DNA of 64,000 nucleotides, from NCBI RefSeq assembly GCF_016741855.1, contig NZ_JAERRH010000002.1, positions 372,001 through 436,000 of the forward strand, in the 5' to 3' direction. Below are positions 37,188-45,229 of the stretch, in pieces. The DNA comes from Streptomyces musisoli. Its GTDB lineage: Bacteria > Actinomycetota > Actinomycetes > Streptomycetales > Streptomycetaceae. How positions within the stretch are numbered: position 1 is the first letter of the stretch; each line of letters begins with the position of its first letter. A program made the position numbers and the translations under genes. The notes under the pieces were generated by a model. That model ran no database searches and had not been told where the DNA came from. It saw only the letters and a program-made list of their open reading frames with translations.

Positions 37188-38276
37188 ATGGCGCAGGAAG
37201 TACGCGGCGTGATCGCACCGGGCAAGGACGAGCCCGTACGGGTCGAGACGATCGTGGTGCCGGACCCGGGGCCCGGCGAAGCCGTCGTACGCATCCAGGC
37301 CTGCGGGGTCTGTCACACCGACCTGCACTACAAGCAGGGCGGCATCTCCGACGACTTCCCCTTCCTGCTCGGCCACGAGGCCGCCGGCGTCGTGGAGTCC
37401 GTCGGCGAGGGCGTCACCGACGTCGCCCCCGGCGACTTCGTCGTCCTCAACTGGCGTGCGGTGTGCGGGCAGTGCCGGGCCTGCCTGCGCGGGCGGCCCT
37501 GGTACTGCTTCAACACCCACAACGCGCGGCAGAAGATGACGCTAGCCGCCACCGGGCAGGAACTCTCCCCGGCCCTCGGCATCGGCGCCTTCGCCGAGAA
37601 GACGCTGGTGGCGGCCGGCCAGTGCACCAAGGTCGACCCGGCCGTCTCCCCGGCGGTCGCCGGCCTCCTCGGCTGCGGTGTGATGGCCGGCCTCGGTGCC
37701 ACGCTCAACACCGGGAACGTCGGCCGGGGCGACTCGGTCGCCGTCATCGGCTGCGGCGGTGTCGGCTGCGCGGCCGTCGCCGGGGCGAACCTCGCCGGCG
37801 CGGCGAGGATCATCGCCGTGGACATCGACGACCGCAAGCTCGACAAGGCCCGCTCCCTGGGTGCCACCCACACCGTCAACTCCAAGGAGACCGACCCGGT
37901 CGAGGCGGTCCGCGAGCTGACCGGCGGCTTCGGCGCCGATGTCGTCGTCGAGGCAGTCGGCCGCCCCGAGACCTACAAGCAGGCCTTCTACGCCCGCGAC
38001 CTCGCCGGCACCGTCGTCCTCGTCGGCGTCCCCACCCCCGAGATGAAGGTCGAACTGCCCCTGCTGGACGTCTTCGGACGCGGCGGCGCGCTCAAGTCCT
38101 CCTGGTACGGCGACTGTCTGCCCACCCGCGACTTCCCCATGCTGATCGACCTGCACCTCCAGGGCCGCCTGCCGCTCGACGCGTTCGTCACCGAGACCAT
38201 CCGACTGGACGAGGTGGAGCAGGCGTTCGAGCGGATGCGCCAGGGCGACGTGCTGCGCTCGGTGGTGGTGCTCTGA
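37188..38276 (+). CDS. mscR: S-(hydroxymethyl)mycothiol dehydrogenase (MscR type)
   Basis: 362 residues, class III-like MDR dehydrogenase using mycothiol, the actinobacterial thiol, in place of glutathione. Catalytic zinc ligands are in [14 protein letters not shown] and GHEAAG; the structural zinc site is [15 protein letters not shown]; the NAD fold has [13 protein letters not shown]. The N-terminal opening [13 protein letters not shown] is characteristic. It oxidises the formaldehyde-mycothiol adduct. It overlaps the next gene by one base (TGATG), so the pair form a detoxification operon. Confidence 0.93.
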   Translation: MAQEVRGVIAPGKDEPVRVETIVVPDPGPGEAVVRIQACGVCHTDLHYKQGGISDDFPFLLGHEAAGVVESVGEGVTDVAPGDFVVLNWRAVCGQCRACLRGRPWYCFNTHNARQKMTLAATGQELSPALGIGAFAEKTLVAAGQCTKVDPAVSPAVAGLLGCGVMAGLGATLNTGNVGRGDSVAVIGCGGVGCAAVAGANLAGAARIIAVDIDDRKLDKARSLGATHTVNSKETDPVEAVRELTGGFGADVVVEAVGRPETYKQAFYARDLAGTVVLVGVPTPEMKVELPLLDVFGRGGALKSSWYGDCLPTRDFPMLIDLHLQGRLPLDAFVTETIRLDEVEQAFERMRQGDVLRSVVVL

Positions 38277-38905
38277 TGACCGTGCGCATCGAACGCCTCG
38301 TCACCTCCGGTCAGTTCACCCTCGACGGCGGCACCTGGGACGTCGACAACAACGTGTGGATCGTCGGCGACGAGCGGGAGGTGATCGTCATCGACGCCGC
38401 CCACGACGCCAAGGCCATCGCCGACGCCGTCGACGACCGGCACCTCATCGCCATCGTGTGCACGCACGCCCACAACGACCACGTCAACGCCGCGCCGGCC
38501 CTCGCCGAACTCACCGGCGCCACCATCTGGCTGCACCCCGACGACCTGCCGCTGTGGAGGCAGACCCACCCCGACCGCGACCCCGCCCGGCACCTCCAGG
38601 ACGGCCAGGTCATCGAGGCGGCCGGCACCGACCTCACCGTCCTGCACACCCCCGGCCACGCCCCGGGCGCCGTCTGCCTGTACGCCCCCGGCCTCGGCAC
38701 CGTCTTCACGGGCGACACCCTCTTCCAGGGCGGCCCGGGCGCCACCGGACGCTCCTACTCGCACTTCCCGACGATCATCGAGTCCATCCGCGACCGGCTC
38801 CTCACCCTCCCGCCGGAGACCAAGGTCCTCACCGGCCACGGTGACGCCACGACCATCGGCGCGGAGGCACCCCACCTACAGGAGTGGCTCGAGCGCGGGC
38901 ACTGA
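38276..38905 (+). CDS. MBL-fold hydrolase paired with MscR
   Basis: 209 residues with the metallo-beta-lactamase metal motifs THAHNDHVNAAP, HTPGHAPG, GDTLFQGGPG and a final GHGDAT. Glyoxalase II-like hydrolases of this type sit next to mscR in many actinobacteria and are expected to cleave the S-formyl-mycothiol thioester to formate. ATG overlaps the mscR stop, so translation is coupled. Confidence 0.92.
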   Translation: MTVRIERLVTSGQFTLDGGTWDVDNNVWIVGDEREVIVIDAAHDAKAIADAVDDRHLIAIVCTHAHNDHVNAAPALAELTGATIWLHPDDLPLWRQTHPDRDPARHLQDGQVIEAAGTDLTVLHTPGHAPGAVCLYAPGLGTVFTGDTLFQGGPGATGRSYSHFPTIIESIRDRLLTLPPETKVLTGHGDATTIGAEAPHLQEWLERGH

Positions 38906-39033
38906 ACGGGGCCGGACCACCGGCGGAGCGTGCGGCAGGTCACGCACGCACCGCCGGAAAAGGCGACAGAAGATGTCCGGCTTCCCGGCGACAGTGAGGG
39001 ACCACGGCAGTCGCACCACACGGGAGGCAGGAC

Positions 39034-39948
39034 ATGTCAGGACCGATGGAAGGCAAGGTGGCGCTGGTCGCCGGGGCGACCCGGGGCGCCGGGCGGGGTA
39101 TCGCCGTCGAACTCGGCGCGGCCGGCGCCACCGTCTACGTCACCGGGCGCAGCACCCGCGCCCGCCGCTCCGAGTACGACCGCCCCGAGACCATCGAGGA
39201 CACCGCCGACCTCGTCACCGCGGCCGGCGGACGGGGCATCGCCGTACCGGTCGACCACCTGGACAGGTCCGCCGTCCGCGACCTCGTGACCCGGATCGCG
39301 GACGAACAGGGCCGCCTCGACGTCCTCGTCAACGACATCTGGGGCGGCGAGAAGCTCTTCGAGTGGAACACCCCCGTGTGGGAGCACGACCTCGACAACG
39401 GGCTCCGGCTGCTCCGCCTCGCGGTGGAGACGCACGCCGTGACCAGCCACTGCGCGCTGCCGCTCCTGCTGGCCCGGCCCGGCGGCCTGGTCGTGGAGGT
39501 CACCGACGGCACCGCCGACTACAACCGGGACACCTACCGGGTGAACTTCTTCTACGACCTGGCCAAGTCGTCCGTGCTGCGGATGGCCTTCGCCCTCGGG
39601 CACGAACTCGGCCCGCGCGGCGCGACGGCCGTGGCCCTGACCCCCGGCTGGATGCGCTCGGAGATCATGCTGGAGGCGTACGGCGTCCGCGAGGACGACT
39701 GGCGACGCGCGCTGGAGCGCGAACCGCACTGCGCCATCTCCGAGACCCCCCGCTACACCGGCCGTGCCGTCGCCGCCCTGGCCGCCGACCCCGACGTGTC
39801 CCGCTTCAACGGACAGTCGCTGTCCAGCGGCGGCCTCGCCCGGGAGTACGGCTTCACCGACCTCGACGGCAGCCGGCCGGACGCCTGGCGGTACCTGGTC
39901 GAGGTGCAGGACGCGGGCAAGCCGGCCGACACCACCGGCTACCGCTGA
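39034..39948 (+). CDS. SDR-family oxidoreductase
   Basis: 304 residues with the nucleotide motif GATRGAGRGIAVELG and catalytic pair in FFYDLAKSSVLRM; the Ser position is in VEVTDGTADYNR, so it is an atypical classical SDR. A tail of about 50 residues follows the core. GGGAGGCAGGAC precedes ATG. Its last 10 bp overlap a convergent hypothetical gene. Substrate unknown. Confidence 0.92.
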   Translation: MSGPMEGKVALVAGATRGAGRGIAVELGAAGATVYVTGRSTRARRSEYDRPETIEDTADLVTAAGGRGIAVPVDHLDRSAVRDLVTRIADEQGRLDVLVNDIWGGEKLFEWNTPVWEHDLDNGLRLLRLAVETHAVTSHCALPLLLARPGGLVVEVTDGTADYNRDTYRVNFFYDLAKSSVLRMAFALGHELGPRGATAVALTPGWMRSEIMLEAYGVREDDWRRALEREPHCAISETPRYTGRAVAALAADPDVSRFNGQSLSSGGLAREYGFTDLDGSRPDAWRYLVEVQDAGKPADTTGYR

Positions 39949-40478
39949 CCGCTCGCGGCCGGCAGCGGCCAGCGGGCCGGGTGGCCCGGCGGCAGCGCCA
40001 GGTCCTCCCGCACGGCCGCGTAATAGCCCTCGCGGCCGGCGCGCTGCCGCTCCAGCAGCTCCTGCCAGGTCCGCGGATCACGGGTCTCCGCCCGGAGGAA
40101 CCGCTCCATCTCCATCGCCGTCACGACCCAGACCCGGGCCTTCTCCACCACCGCCGGGCTGCCCAGCAGGAGCAGCGCCTCCCCGGCCGGGTCCCGGTCG
40201 AGGGCCGCCTGGGCCAGCAGCGGTTCCGCCTCCTGCGGCGACAGCGGATGCGGATGCGGGTCGTTGCCGAGATGGGCGGCGACCCGGTACGTCAGCGTCA
40301 CCGCCCGCTTGAGCGTGCGCGCGTAGTCGGAGTACACCGCAAGCCGCCTCTCCTCCCAGCGGGCCGCCTGCTCGCGCCGGAACCTCGCCCGGTCGCTCCG
40401 GACCACCGCCAGGTACGAGCCCAGCGCGCCTATCACGACGCCGATCAGGGCCGGGAGTTGCTGAAGGAAGGACGCCAT
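39939..40478 (-). CDS. hypothetical membrane-anchored protein
   Basis: 179 residues. One N-terminal transmembrane helix (about 9-27, ALIGVVIGALGSYLAVV) is followed by a long, highly charged helical cytoplasmic region (RARFRREQAARWEERRLAVY) that looks like coiled coil. Proteins of this outline are common and uncharacterised in Streptomyces. The gene is convergent with the preceding SDR and divergent from the truncated SDR at 40528. Confidence 0.8.
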   Translation of the reverse strand: MASFLQQLPALIGVVIGALGSYLAVVRSDRARFRREQAARWEERRLAVYSDYARTLKRAVTLTYRVAAHLGNDPHPHPLSPQEAEPLLAQAALDRDPAGEALLLLGSPAVVEKARVWVVTAMEMERFLRAETRDPRTWQELLERQRAGREGYYAAVREDLALPPGHPARWPLPAASGQR

Positions 40479-40527
40479 GCGGGCACGCTACCTGTGGTGT
40501 TGATCGTTCCGCTCGTACCGTCTCTCC

Positions 40528-40761
40528 ATGACCGATCTCAAGCGCTTCGCAGGACACGCGGTTCTCGTCACGGGCGCCGCCCGCGGAATCGGCGCGGCCG
40601 TCGCCCGGCGGCTCGCCGAGGAGGGCGGCCGGGTCCTGCTGACCGACCGGGACCTGCCCGAGGCGGAGCGGACCGCCTCCGCCCTGCGCCAACGGGGCCT
40701 CGCCGCCGAGGCGTTCGCCTGCGACGCGGCCGACCGCGCGGTCGTCCGGCGCCCTTCCTGA
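40528..40761 (+). pseudogene. truncated SDR gene (N-terminal fragment)
   Basis: 77 residues that match only the first Rossmann repeat of a short-chain dehydrogenase: VLVTGAARGIGAAVARRLAEE and the following strand/helix to FACDAADRA. The catalytic Ser/Tyr/Lys region is missing. The frame then runs into a 69-bp segment that is duplicated at the 3' end of the convergent decarboxylase gene and stops at 40761. This looks like the remains of a deletion or recombination event, not a working enzyme. Confidence 0.8.
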
Positions 40762-40899
40762 CCGCCGGTGCGAGTCAGGCGGGCACCGGCGTCAGCCCGA
40801 GGCCGCCGCCAACACCGGCTTCCACGCGGCCGTCCGGCGCCCTTCCTGACCGCCGGTGCGAGTCAGGCGGGCACCGGCGTCAGCCCGAGGCCGCCGCCA
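40743..40899. repeat. 69-bp direct duplication at a truncated gene junction
   Basis: 40743-40811 and 40831-40899 are almost identical (period 88 bp, 19-bp spacer). The second copy contains the stop codon and last codons of the decarboxylase gene; the first contains the end of the truncated SDR. The duplication therefore joins the two. Confidence 0.88.
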
Positions 40900-42268
40900 G
40901 AGCCCGGAGCACCCGCTCGGTGTCGGCCTCGGTGGTGCGCCAGTTGCTGAACGCGGCACGCAGCCCGGGCACCCCGCCGTACACCGTCGGCGTCATGTAC
41001 GCCTCCCCGGACGCGGTGACCGCCCGGGCCAGCCCCGCCACCCGCTCCTGCGACGGGTCCTCGGCGAGGGTGAAACAGACGACGTTGAGCCGGACCGGGG
41101 CCAGCAGCCGCAGACCCGGCAGCGCCTCGACGCCCGCGCCGAGCCGCCGGGCCAGGGCGACGTTGCGCTCCACGATCTCCCGGTGCCCCGCCCGCCCGTA
41201 CGCCACCAGCGAGAACCAGGCCGGCAGGGCCCGCAGCCGGCGCGAGTTCTCCGGAGTCAGATGCAGGAAGTCGGGCTCGCCCTCCGGCAGCCCCAGATAC
41301 GGCGAGGCGTTGTGGAACACCGCCACCTGGAGATCGCGGCGCCGGGTGAACTGTACGGCCGCGTCATAGGGGACGTTGAGCCACTTGTGCAGGTCCACAC
41401 AGACCGAGTCGGCCGCGTCCAGCCCGTCGACCAGCGCGGCGTGCTCCGGACTGAGCGCGGCGAAGGCGCCGAACGCCCCGTCCACGTGCAGCCAGAAGTC
41501 GTAGCGCTCCTTCAGCGCCGCGATCGCCCGCAGGTCGTCGAAGTCGACGGTGTTCACGGTGCCCGCGTTCGCGACGACGATCACCGGCCGGCCGGCCCGC
41601 TCGGTCAGCGCCGCCTCCAGCGCGGCCACGTCAACGGCCTCCCGGTTGCCGGGCAGCAGCGGCACCCGCCGCAGCCGGTCCCGCCCGAGGCCCAGCACCG
41701 ACATCGCCTTGGCGACACTGGAGTGCGGGCTGCCCGAGAGCACTTCGAGCGGACCCAGTGCCGCGGCACCCTCCCGGGAGACGTCCACGCCCAGCCGTTC
41801 CCCGGCCCACTCCCGGCCGATGGCCAGCCCGACCGTATTGGACACCGTGGCGCCCGTCACGAACGCCCCGCTGTGCGCCTCGCCCAGCCCGAACAGCTCG
41901 CGCAGCCACACCACCGTCTCCCGCTCCAGCTCCTGCGCCCAGGAGCCGCCGGCCCCGGACAGGTTCTGGTCGAACACGGACGTCAGCCAGTCCCCGGCGA
42001 CGGACGCGGGCGTCGCCCCGCCGGTCACGAAGCCGAGGTAGCGCGGGCCGGCCGAACCGGAGAAGCCGGGCGCCCACCGCTCGGCGAACCGCGCAAGGGC
42101 ACCGTCGGCCCCCGCGCCCCCGGCCGGGAGCGGCGCCCGCCCGGGACTTCGGCCGGGCGCGGCGACCGGCCGGCCGGCCAGCCCCGCCGCCTCCCGGGCG
42201 GCGACGTCACGGGCGGCCTGGAGCAGTTCGGGGAGCCGGGAGAGATCGTCGGCGAGAGTGCGGTCCAT
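40880..42268 (-). CDS. PLP-dependent decarboxylase (group II/aromatic amino acid type)
   Basis: 462 residues. Motifs of the pyridoxal-dependent decarboxylase family are present: GAFVTGATVSNTVGL, the substrate-helix region LHVDGAFGAF with its Asp and the Schiff-base Lys in CVDLHKWLNVPYD. The enzyme decarboxylates an amino acid to an amine; aromatic L-amino acids or glutamate are typical, but the substrate is not clear. The gene starts at ATG 42268, divergent from a MocR regulator with an inverted repeat between, so MocR probably controls it. Confidence 0.93.
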   Translation of the reverse strand: MDRTLADDLSRLPELLQAARDVAAREAAGLAGRPVAAPGRSPGRAPLPAGGAGADGALARFAERWAPGFSGSAGPRYLGFVTGGATPASVAGDWLTSVFDQNLSGAGGSWAQELERETVVWLRELFGLGEAHSGAFVTGATVSNTVGLAIGREWAGERLGVDVSREGAAALGPLEVLSGSPHSSVAKAMSVLGLGRDRLRRVPLLPGNREAVDVAALEAALTERAGRPVIVVANAGTVNTVDFDDLRAIAALKERYDFWLHVDGAFGAFAALSPEHAALVDGLDAADSVCVDLHKWLNVPYDAAVQFTRRRDLQVAVFHNASPYLGLPEGEPDFLHLTPENSRRLRALPAWFSLVAYGRAGHREIVERNVALARRLGAGVEALPGLRLLAPVRLNVVCFTLAEDPSQERVAGLARAVTASGEAYMTPTVYGGVPGLRAAFSNWRTTEADTERVLRALAAASG

Positions 42269-42303
42269 GCGCCGCAGCGTAGACCGCGGCGCACGGCCGG
42301 TGC

Positions 42304-42331
42304 CTGGTCCAATCCGCGCCGACTGGACCAG
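42304..42331. promoter_or_regulatory. MocR operator, inverted repeat CTGGTCCA/TGGACCAG
   Basis: CTGGTCCA (42304-42311) and TGGACCAG (42324-42331) are exact reverse complements separated by 12 bp, and a further TGGACC half-site lies at 42338. It sits in the 76-bp gap between the divergent decarboxylase and mocR genes, where MocR/PdxR-like proteins usually bind. Confidence 0.75.
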
Positions 42332-42344
42332 TAAAAATGGACCG

Positions 42345-43733
42345 GTGGACTCTGGATTCGTCGCCGCGCTCGGCGACTGGCGCGCCCGGCCCGGCCCCCT
42401 CGCCCGCACCCTGGCCGCGGCGGTCCGGGACGCCGTCGTCGACGGCCGGCTCCCGGTCGGCACCCGGCTGCCCTCGGAACGGGAACTGGCCCGCACCCTG
42501 CGCCTCAGCCGCGGCACGGTGGTCGCCGCGCTCAGCCTGCTGCGCGCCGACGGCTGGCTGCACACCCGGCACGGCAGCGGCAGCGCCGTACGCCTGCCCG
42601 CCCGTCTCACCGAGCGCACCACGCCCTGGTCCCTCGACCGGGGCGGCGCCCCCGACGCCGGCCTGGACCTCACCCTCGCGGTGACCGCCGCACCCCACGA
42701 CGCCTACCGCGCCGCCCTCACCCGCGCCACCGAGCTGAGCGCACCCCTGCTCGTGGACTCCGGAGTCGCCACGGCCGGCCTGCCCCGGCTCCGCGAACTC
42801 CTGGCGGACCGTTACACCCGTGCCGGCCTCCCCACCCGCCCCGAGCAGATCCTGGTCACCGCCGGCGCCCAGGCCGCCCTCACCCTGCTCCTGGAGCACC
42901 TGCACACCGACCGCAGGGCACCCGTGGTGGTGGAGAGCCCCACCTACCCCGGCGCCCTCGCCCTGCTCCGCGCGCGCCGGGCCCGCCTGCTGCCGGTCCC
43001 CGTGTCGGCCGCGGACGGCTGGGACACCGCCCACCTGGCCGCCGCCGTACGCCGGCACCGCCCCCGACTCGCCTACCTGGTCCCCGACTTCCACAACCCG
43101 ACCGGCGCCCACATGACGGCGACCGGCCGCCGGACGGTCGCCGCGCTCGCCGACCGCCACGGACTGACGGTCCTCGCCGACGAGACCATGCGCGACCTGG
43201 ACCTGAGAACTCCGCCCGGCACCGAACCCCACCTCGCCGGGCCCCGGGTGGTCCAGATCGGCTCCGCGAGCAAGACCCTGTGGAGCGGCCTCAGGGTCGG
43301 CTGGATCCGGGCCACCGCGGACCTGGTACGACAGCTGCGGGCCGGTCCGCTCCAGGCGCAGCTCGCACCGCCGCCCCTGGAGCAGCTCATCGCCGCCGAA
43401 CTCCTCGGTGAACCGTTCCCGTCGGTGCTCGCCGACCGGCGCACCCGGCTGCGCGCCCAGCGCGACCACCTCGCCGCGCTGCTCGCCGGCACCGGCTGGA
43501 CGTACACCGTCCCGGCGGGCGGGCTGACCCTGTGGCTGCACCTCGGCGGCGCGGGCCCGCGGGCCACCGACCTCGCGGCGCGGGCCGCCGCACGCGGTCT
43601 GGCGCTCACCCCCGGCCCCCGTTTCAGCGCCGACAGCACCACCCTGACCCGGCACCTCCGCCTGCCGTTCACGGCGACACCGGAGACCCTGACCCGGGCG
43701 GTCGGGCTGCTCAGGGCGTGCAGTACGGTCTGA
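42345..43733 (+). CDS. MocR-type regulator (GntR helix-turn-helix fused to aminotransferase fold)
   Basis: 462 residues. An N-terminal GntR winged helix (about 12-85, GTRLPSERELARTLRLSRGTV) is fused to a class I/II aminotransferase fold with PLP-binding Lys in GSASKTLWSGLRVG. The PLP domain senses cofactor or amino-acid substrate. Start GTG 42345 (VDSGFVAALGDW) is chosen by family alignment; ATG 42337 is in another frame. It faces the decarboxylase gene divergently. Confidence 0.9.
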   Translation: MDSGFVAALGDWRARPGPLARTLAAAVRDAVVDGRLPVGTRLPSERELARTLRLSRGTVVAALSLLRADGWLHTRHGSGSAVRLPARLTERTTPWSLDRGGAPDAGLDLTLAVTAAPHDAYRAALTRATELSAPLLVDSGVATAGLPRLRELLADRYTRAGLPTRPEQILVTAGAQAALTLLLEHLHTDRRAPVVVESPTYPGALALLRARRARLLPVPVSAADGWDTAHLAAAVRRHRPRLAYLVPDFHNPTGAHMTATGRRTVAALADRHGLTVLADETMRDLDLRTPPGTEPHLAGPRVVQIGSASKTLWSGLRVGWIRATADLVRQLRAGPLQAQLAPPPLEQLIAAELLGEPFPSVLADRRTRLRAQRDHLAALLAGTGWTYTVPAGGLTLWLHLGGAGPRATDLAARAAARGLALTPGPRFSADSTTLTRHLRLPFTATPETLTRAVGLLRACSTV

Positions 43734-43881
43734 ACTTCACCGTTTCGTCACAGCCTGACCGGAAACACAACCATGCCTTGCCCGACCGGGTCTAGTAGTC
43801 CGAGACCGCGGGAATCGCGCTGGGGAACACCCGGGGGAGGACCGGGCGAACCACCAGGGAACCGGAAGGGGAAGAGCCGCC

Positions 43882-44577
43882 ATGGGGGGCATACACAGAC
43901 GAGGTGTCGTCGCACTGGGTGTCACGGGACTGGTGGCGCCGCTCGCGCTCGCCTTCACCGCGGCACCGGCGCAGGCCGCGAGCTGCACCACAGCGACGGG
44001 GCCGTACCAGAAGCAGGTGGAGAAGTTCCTGGGCCGACCGGTCGACGGCAAGCAGTCCGCCGCCGACTGCAAGGCCATCCAGGCCTTCCAGAACAAGCAC
44101 GGCATCACGCCGAACATCGGCTACGCCGGTCCCGTCACGTGGGGCGTGATGGACCTGATGAACAAGCAGAAGGCCGTCGGCAGCAAGCCGAACAGGGACG
44201 GCAGGTGCCCGACGAACAAGGGCCGGATCGCCTGCGTGAACCTCACGCTCCAGCTCAGCTGGATCCAGGACGGCAGCCGGCTCGTCTACGGCCCGGTGCC
44301 CGTGCGCACGGGACGCGACGGCTACGAGACCCGCACCGGTCTGAAGAAGATCTACTGGCGGGACATCGACCACGTCTCGAACATCTACGACGTGCCGATG
44401 CCCTACAGCCAGTTCTTCGACGGCGGTCAGGCCTTCCACTCGGTGGGCCTGAGCATGTGGAACCCGCCGGGCTCGCACGGCTGCGTCAACATGACCACGG
44501 CGACCGCCAAGAAGTACTGGTCGCTGCTGAGGAACGGCGACGACGTCTTCGTCTACGGCCGCAAGCCGGGCACCTGA
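43882..44577 (+). CDS. secreted L,D-transpeptidase with peptidoglycan-binding domain
   Basis: 231 residues. Signal peptide (MGGIHRRGVVALGVTGLV, cleavage after AQA near residue 32); a peptidoglycan-binding-like domain (about 35-95, QKQVEKFLGRPVDG, IQAFQNKHG); and a YkuD domain with catalytic motif SHGCVNM and upstream AFHSVG. Such enzymes form 3-3 crosslinks in peptidoglycan. GGAAGGGGAAGAG precedes ATG. It is alone in its transcript. Confidence 0.92.
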   Translation: MGGIHRRGVVALGVTGLVAPLALAFTAAPAQAASCTTATGPYQKQVEKFLGRPVDGKQSAADCKAIQAFQNKHGITPNIGYAGPVTWGVMDLMNKQKAVGSKPNRDGRCPTNKGRIACVNLTLQLSWIQDGSRLVYGPVPVRTGRDGYETRTGLKKIYWRDIDHVSNIYDVPMPYSQFFDGGQAFHSVGLSMWNPPGSHGCVNMTTATAKKYWSLLRNGDDVFVYGRKPGT

Positions 44578-44966
44578 GCCCGCGTCGGTCCCGTCACGCC
44601 TCGGGGGCGTCCCCGAGGTCCGGGATCCCCGGCCGCACCCCGCCCTGCCGTGCCTACTCGTGCGCGACGATGCCCGGCAGGGCGTAGCGGGCGGCCACCC
44701 ACGCGTTCACGGGGTCAGCGTGCGCGTGTCGACGAGGCCGCCCGCGCCCTCGGCACCCTGGTCGCGCAAGACGAGGTCTCCGACTTCCACGACCGGCGCG
44801 CGGCGCGGCAGTCCTGGCGATCCAGGTGCTGGTCATCGGCCTGACCGGCCAGTGAATTCCCACTTCCCCTTGACACATTGACGTGATGAGTAACACGGTC
44901 CGGAATGTCCGTATCGCGGGTACTTACTCACAGCGCCTTCACCTCAGGCGGCATATGCTTCACAGC
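44578..44966. other. 389-bp interval without supported gene
   Basis: Short open frames exist on both strands but lack start and ribosome-site support. A plus-strand stretch near 44720-44800 and a reverse-strand frame ending at 44654 look coding-like and could be decayed gene remnants. The 3' part, including an AT-richer segment around 44865-44960, should hold the promoter of the next small gene. Confidence 0.4.
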
Positions 44967-45140
44967 ATGTCCACCACTGTTGAAACCGCCTCCGAGCGAT
45001 CGGCCGCGGAGGTCAACGAGGAGATCCGGGCCCTGTGGCGCCGGTCGGGCGGGACACTGACCACCGAGCAGCGCGCCGAGTACCAGCGCCTCGTGATGGA
45101 GTGGGCCGCCGCGGCCCCGCGGTCGCGCCGGGCGGCCTGA
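44967..45140 (+). CDS. conserved small helical protein
   Basis: 57 residues starting MSTTVETASERSAAEVNEEI. It is acidic N-terminally and basic at the end, with LTTEQRAEYQRLVMEWAAA as a predicted helix. I recall similar short proteins across Streptomyces, none characterised. An ATG four codons earlier (44955) is an alternative start. It is followed by a strong hairpin. Confidence 0.72.
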   Translation: MSTTVETASERSAAEVNEEIRALWRRSGGTLTTEQRAEYQRLVMEWAAAAPRSRRAA

Positions 45141-45159
45141 CCGACCCCGCACACGTCGA

Positions 45160-45185
45160 GGGCACCCGTGACCGCACGGGTGCCC
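45160..45185 (+). terminator. rho-independent-type hairpin
   Basis: GGGCACCCGTG (45160-45170) and CACGGGTGCCC (45175-45185) form a perfect 11-bp stem with an ACCG loop, followed by a pyrimidine-rich TTCTCGTCGT tract, downstream of the small gene. It may also serve the convergent protease gene. Confidence 0.82.
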
Positions 45186-45229
45186 TTCTCGTCGTACCCC
45201 CGGCTCCGGGCCGGGGCCAGCGTCGCCCG

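Noticed and set aside
39034-43733. A secondary-metabolite cluster formed by SDRs, decarboxylase and regulators (with the distant glycosyltransferase)
   Set aside because: There is no core biosynthetic enzyme, no carrier protein and no exporter, and the genes are in separate transcripts of opposite direction.
44578-44966. Possible decayed genes in either direction
   Set aside because: Coding-like stretches are short, without ribosome sites or recognisable motifs; listed only as an unassigned interval.
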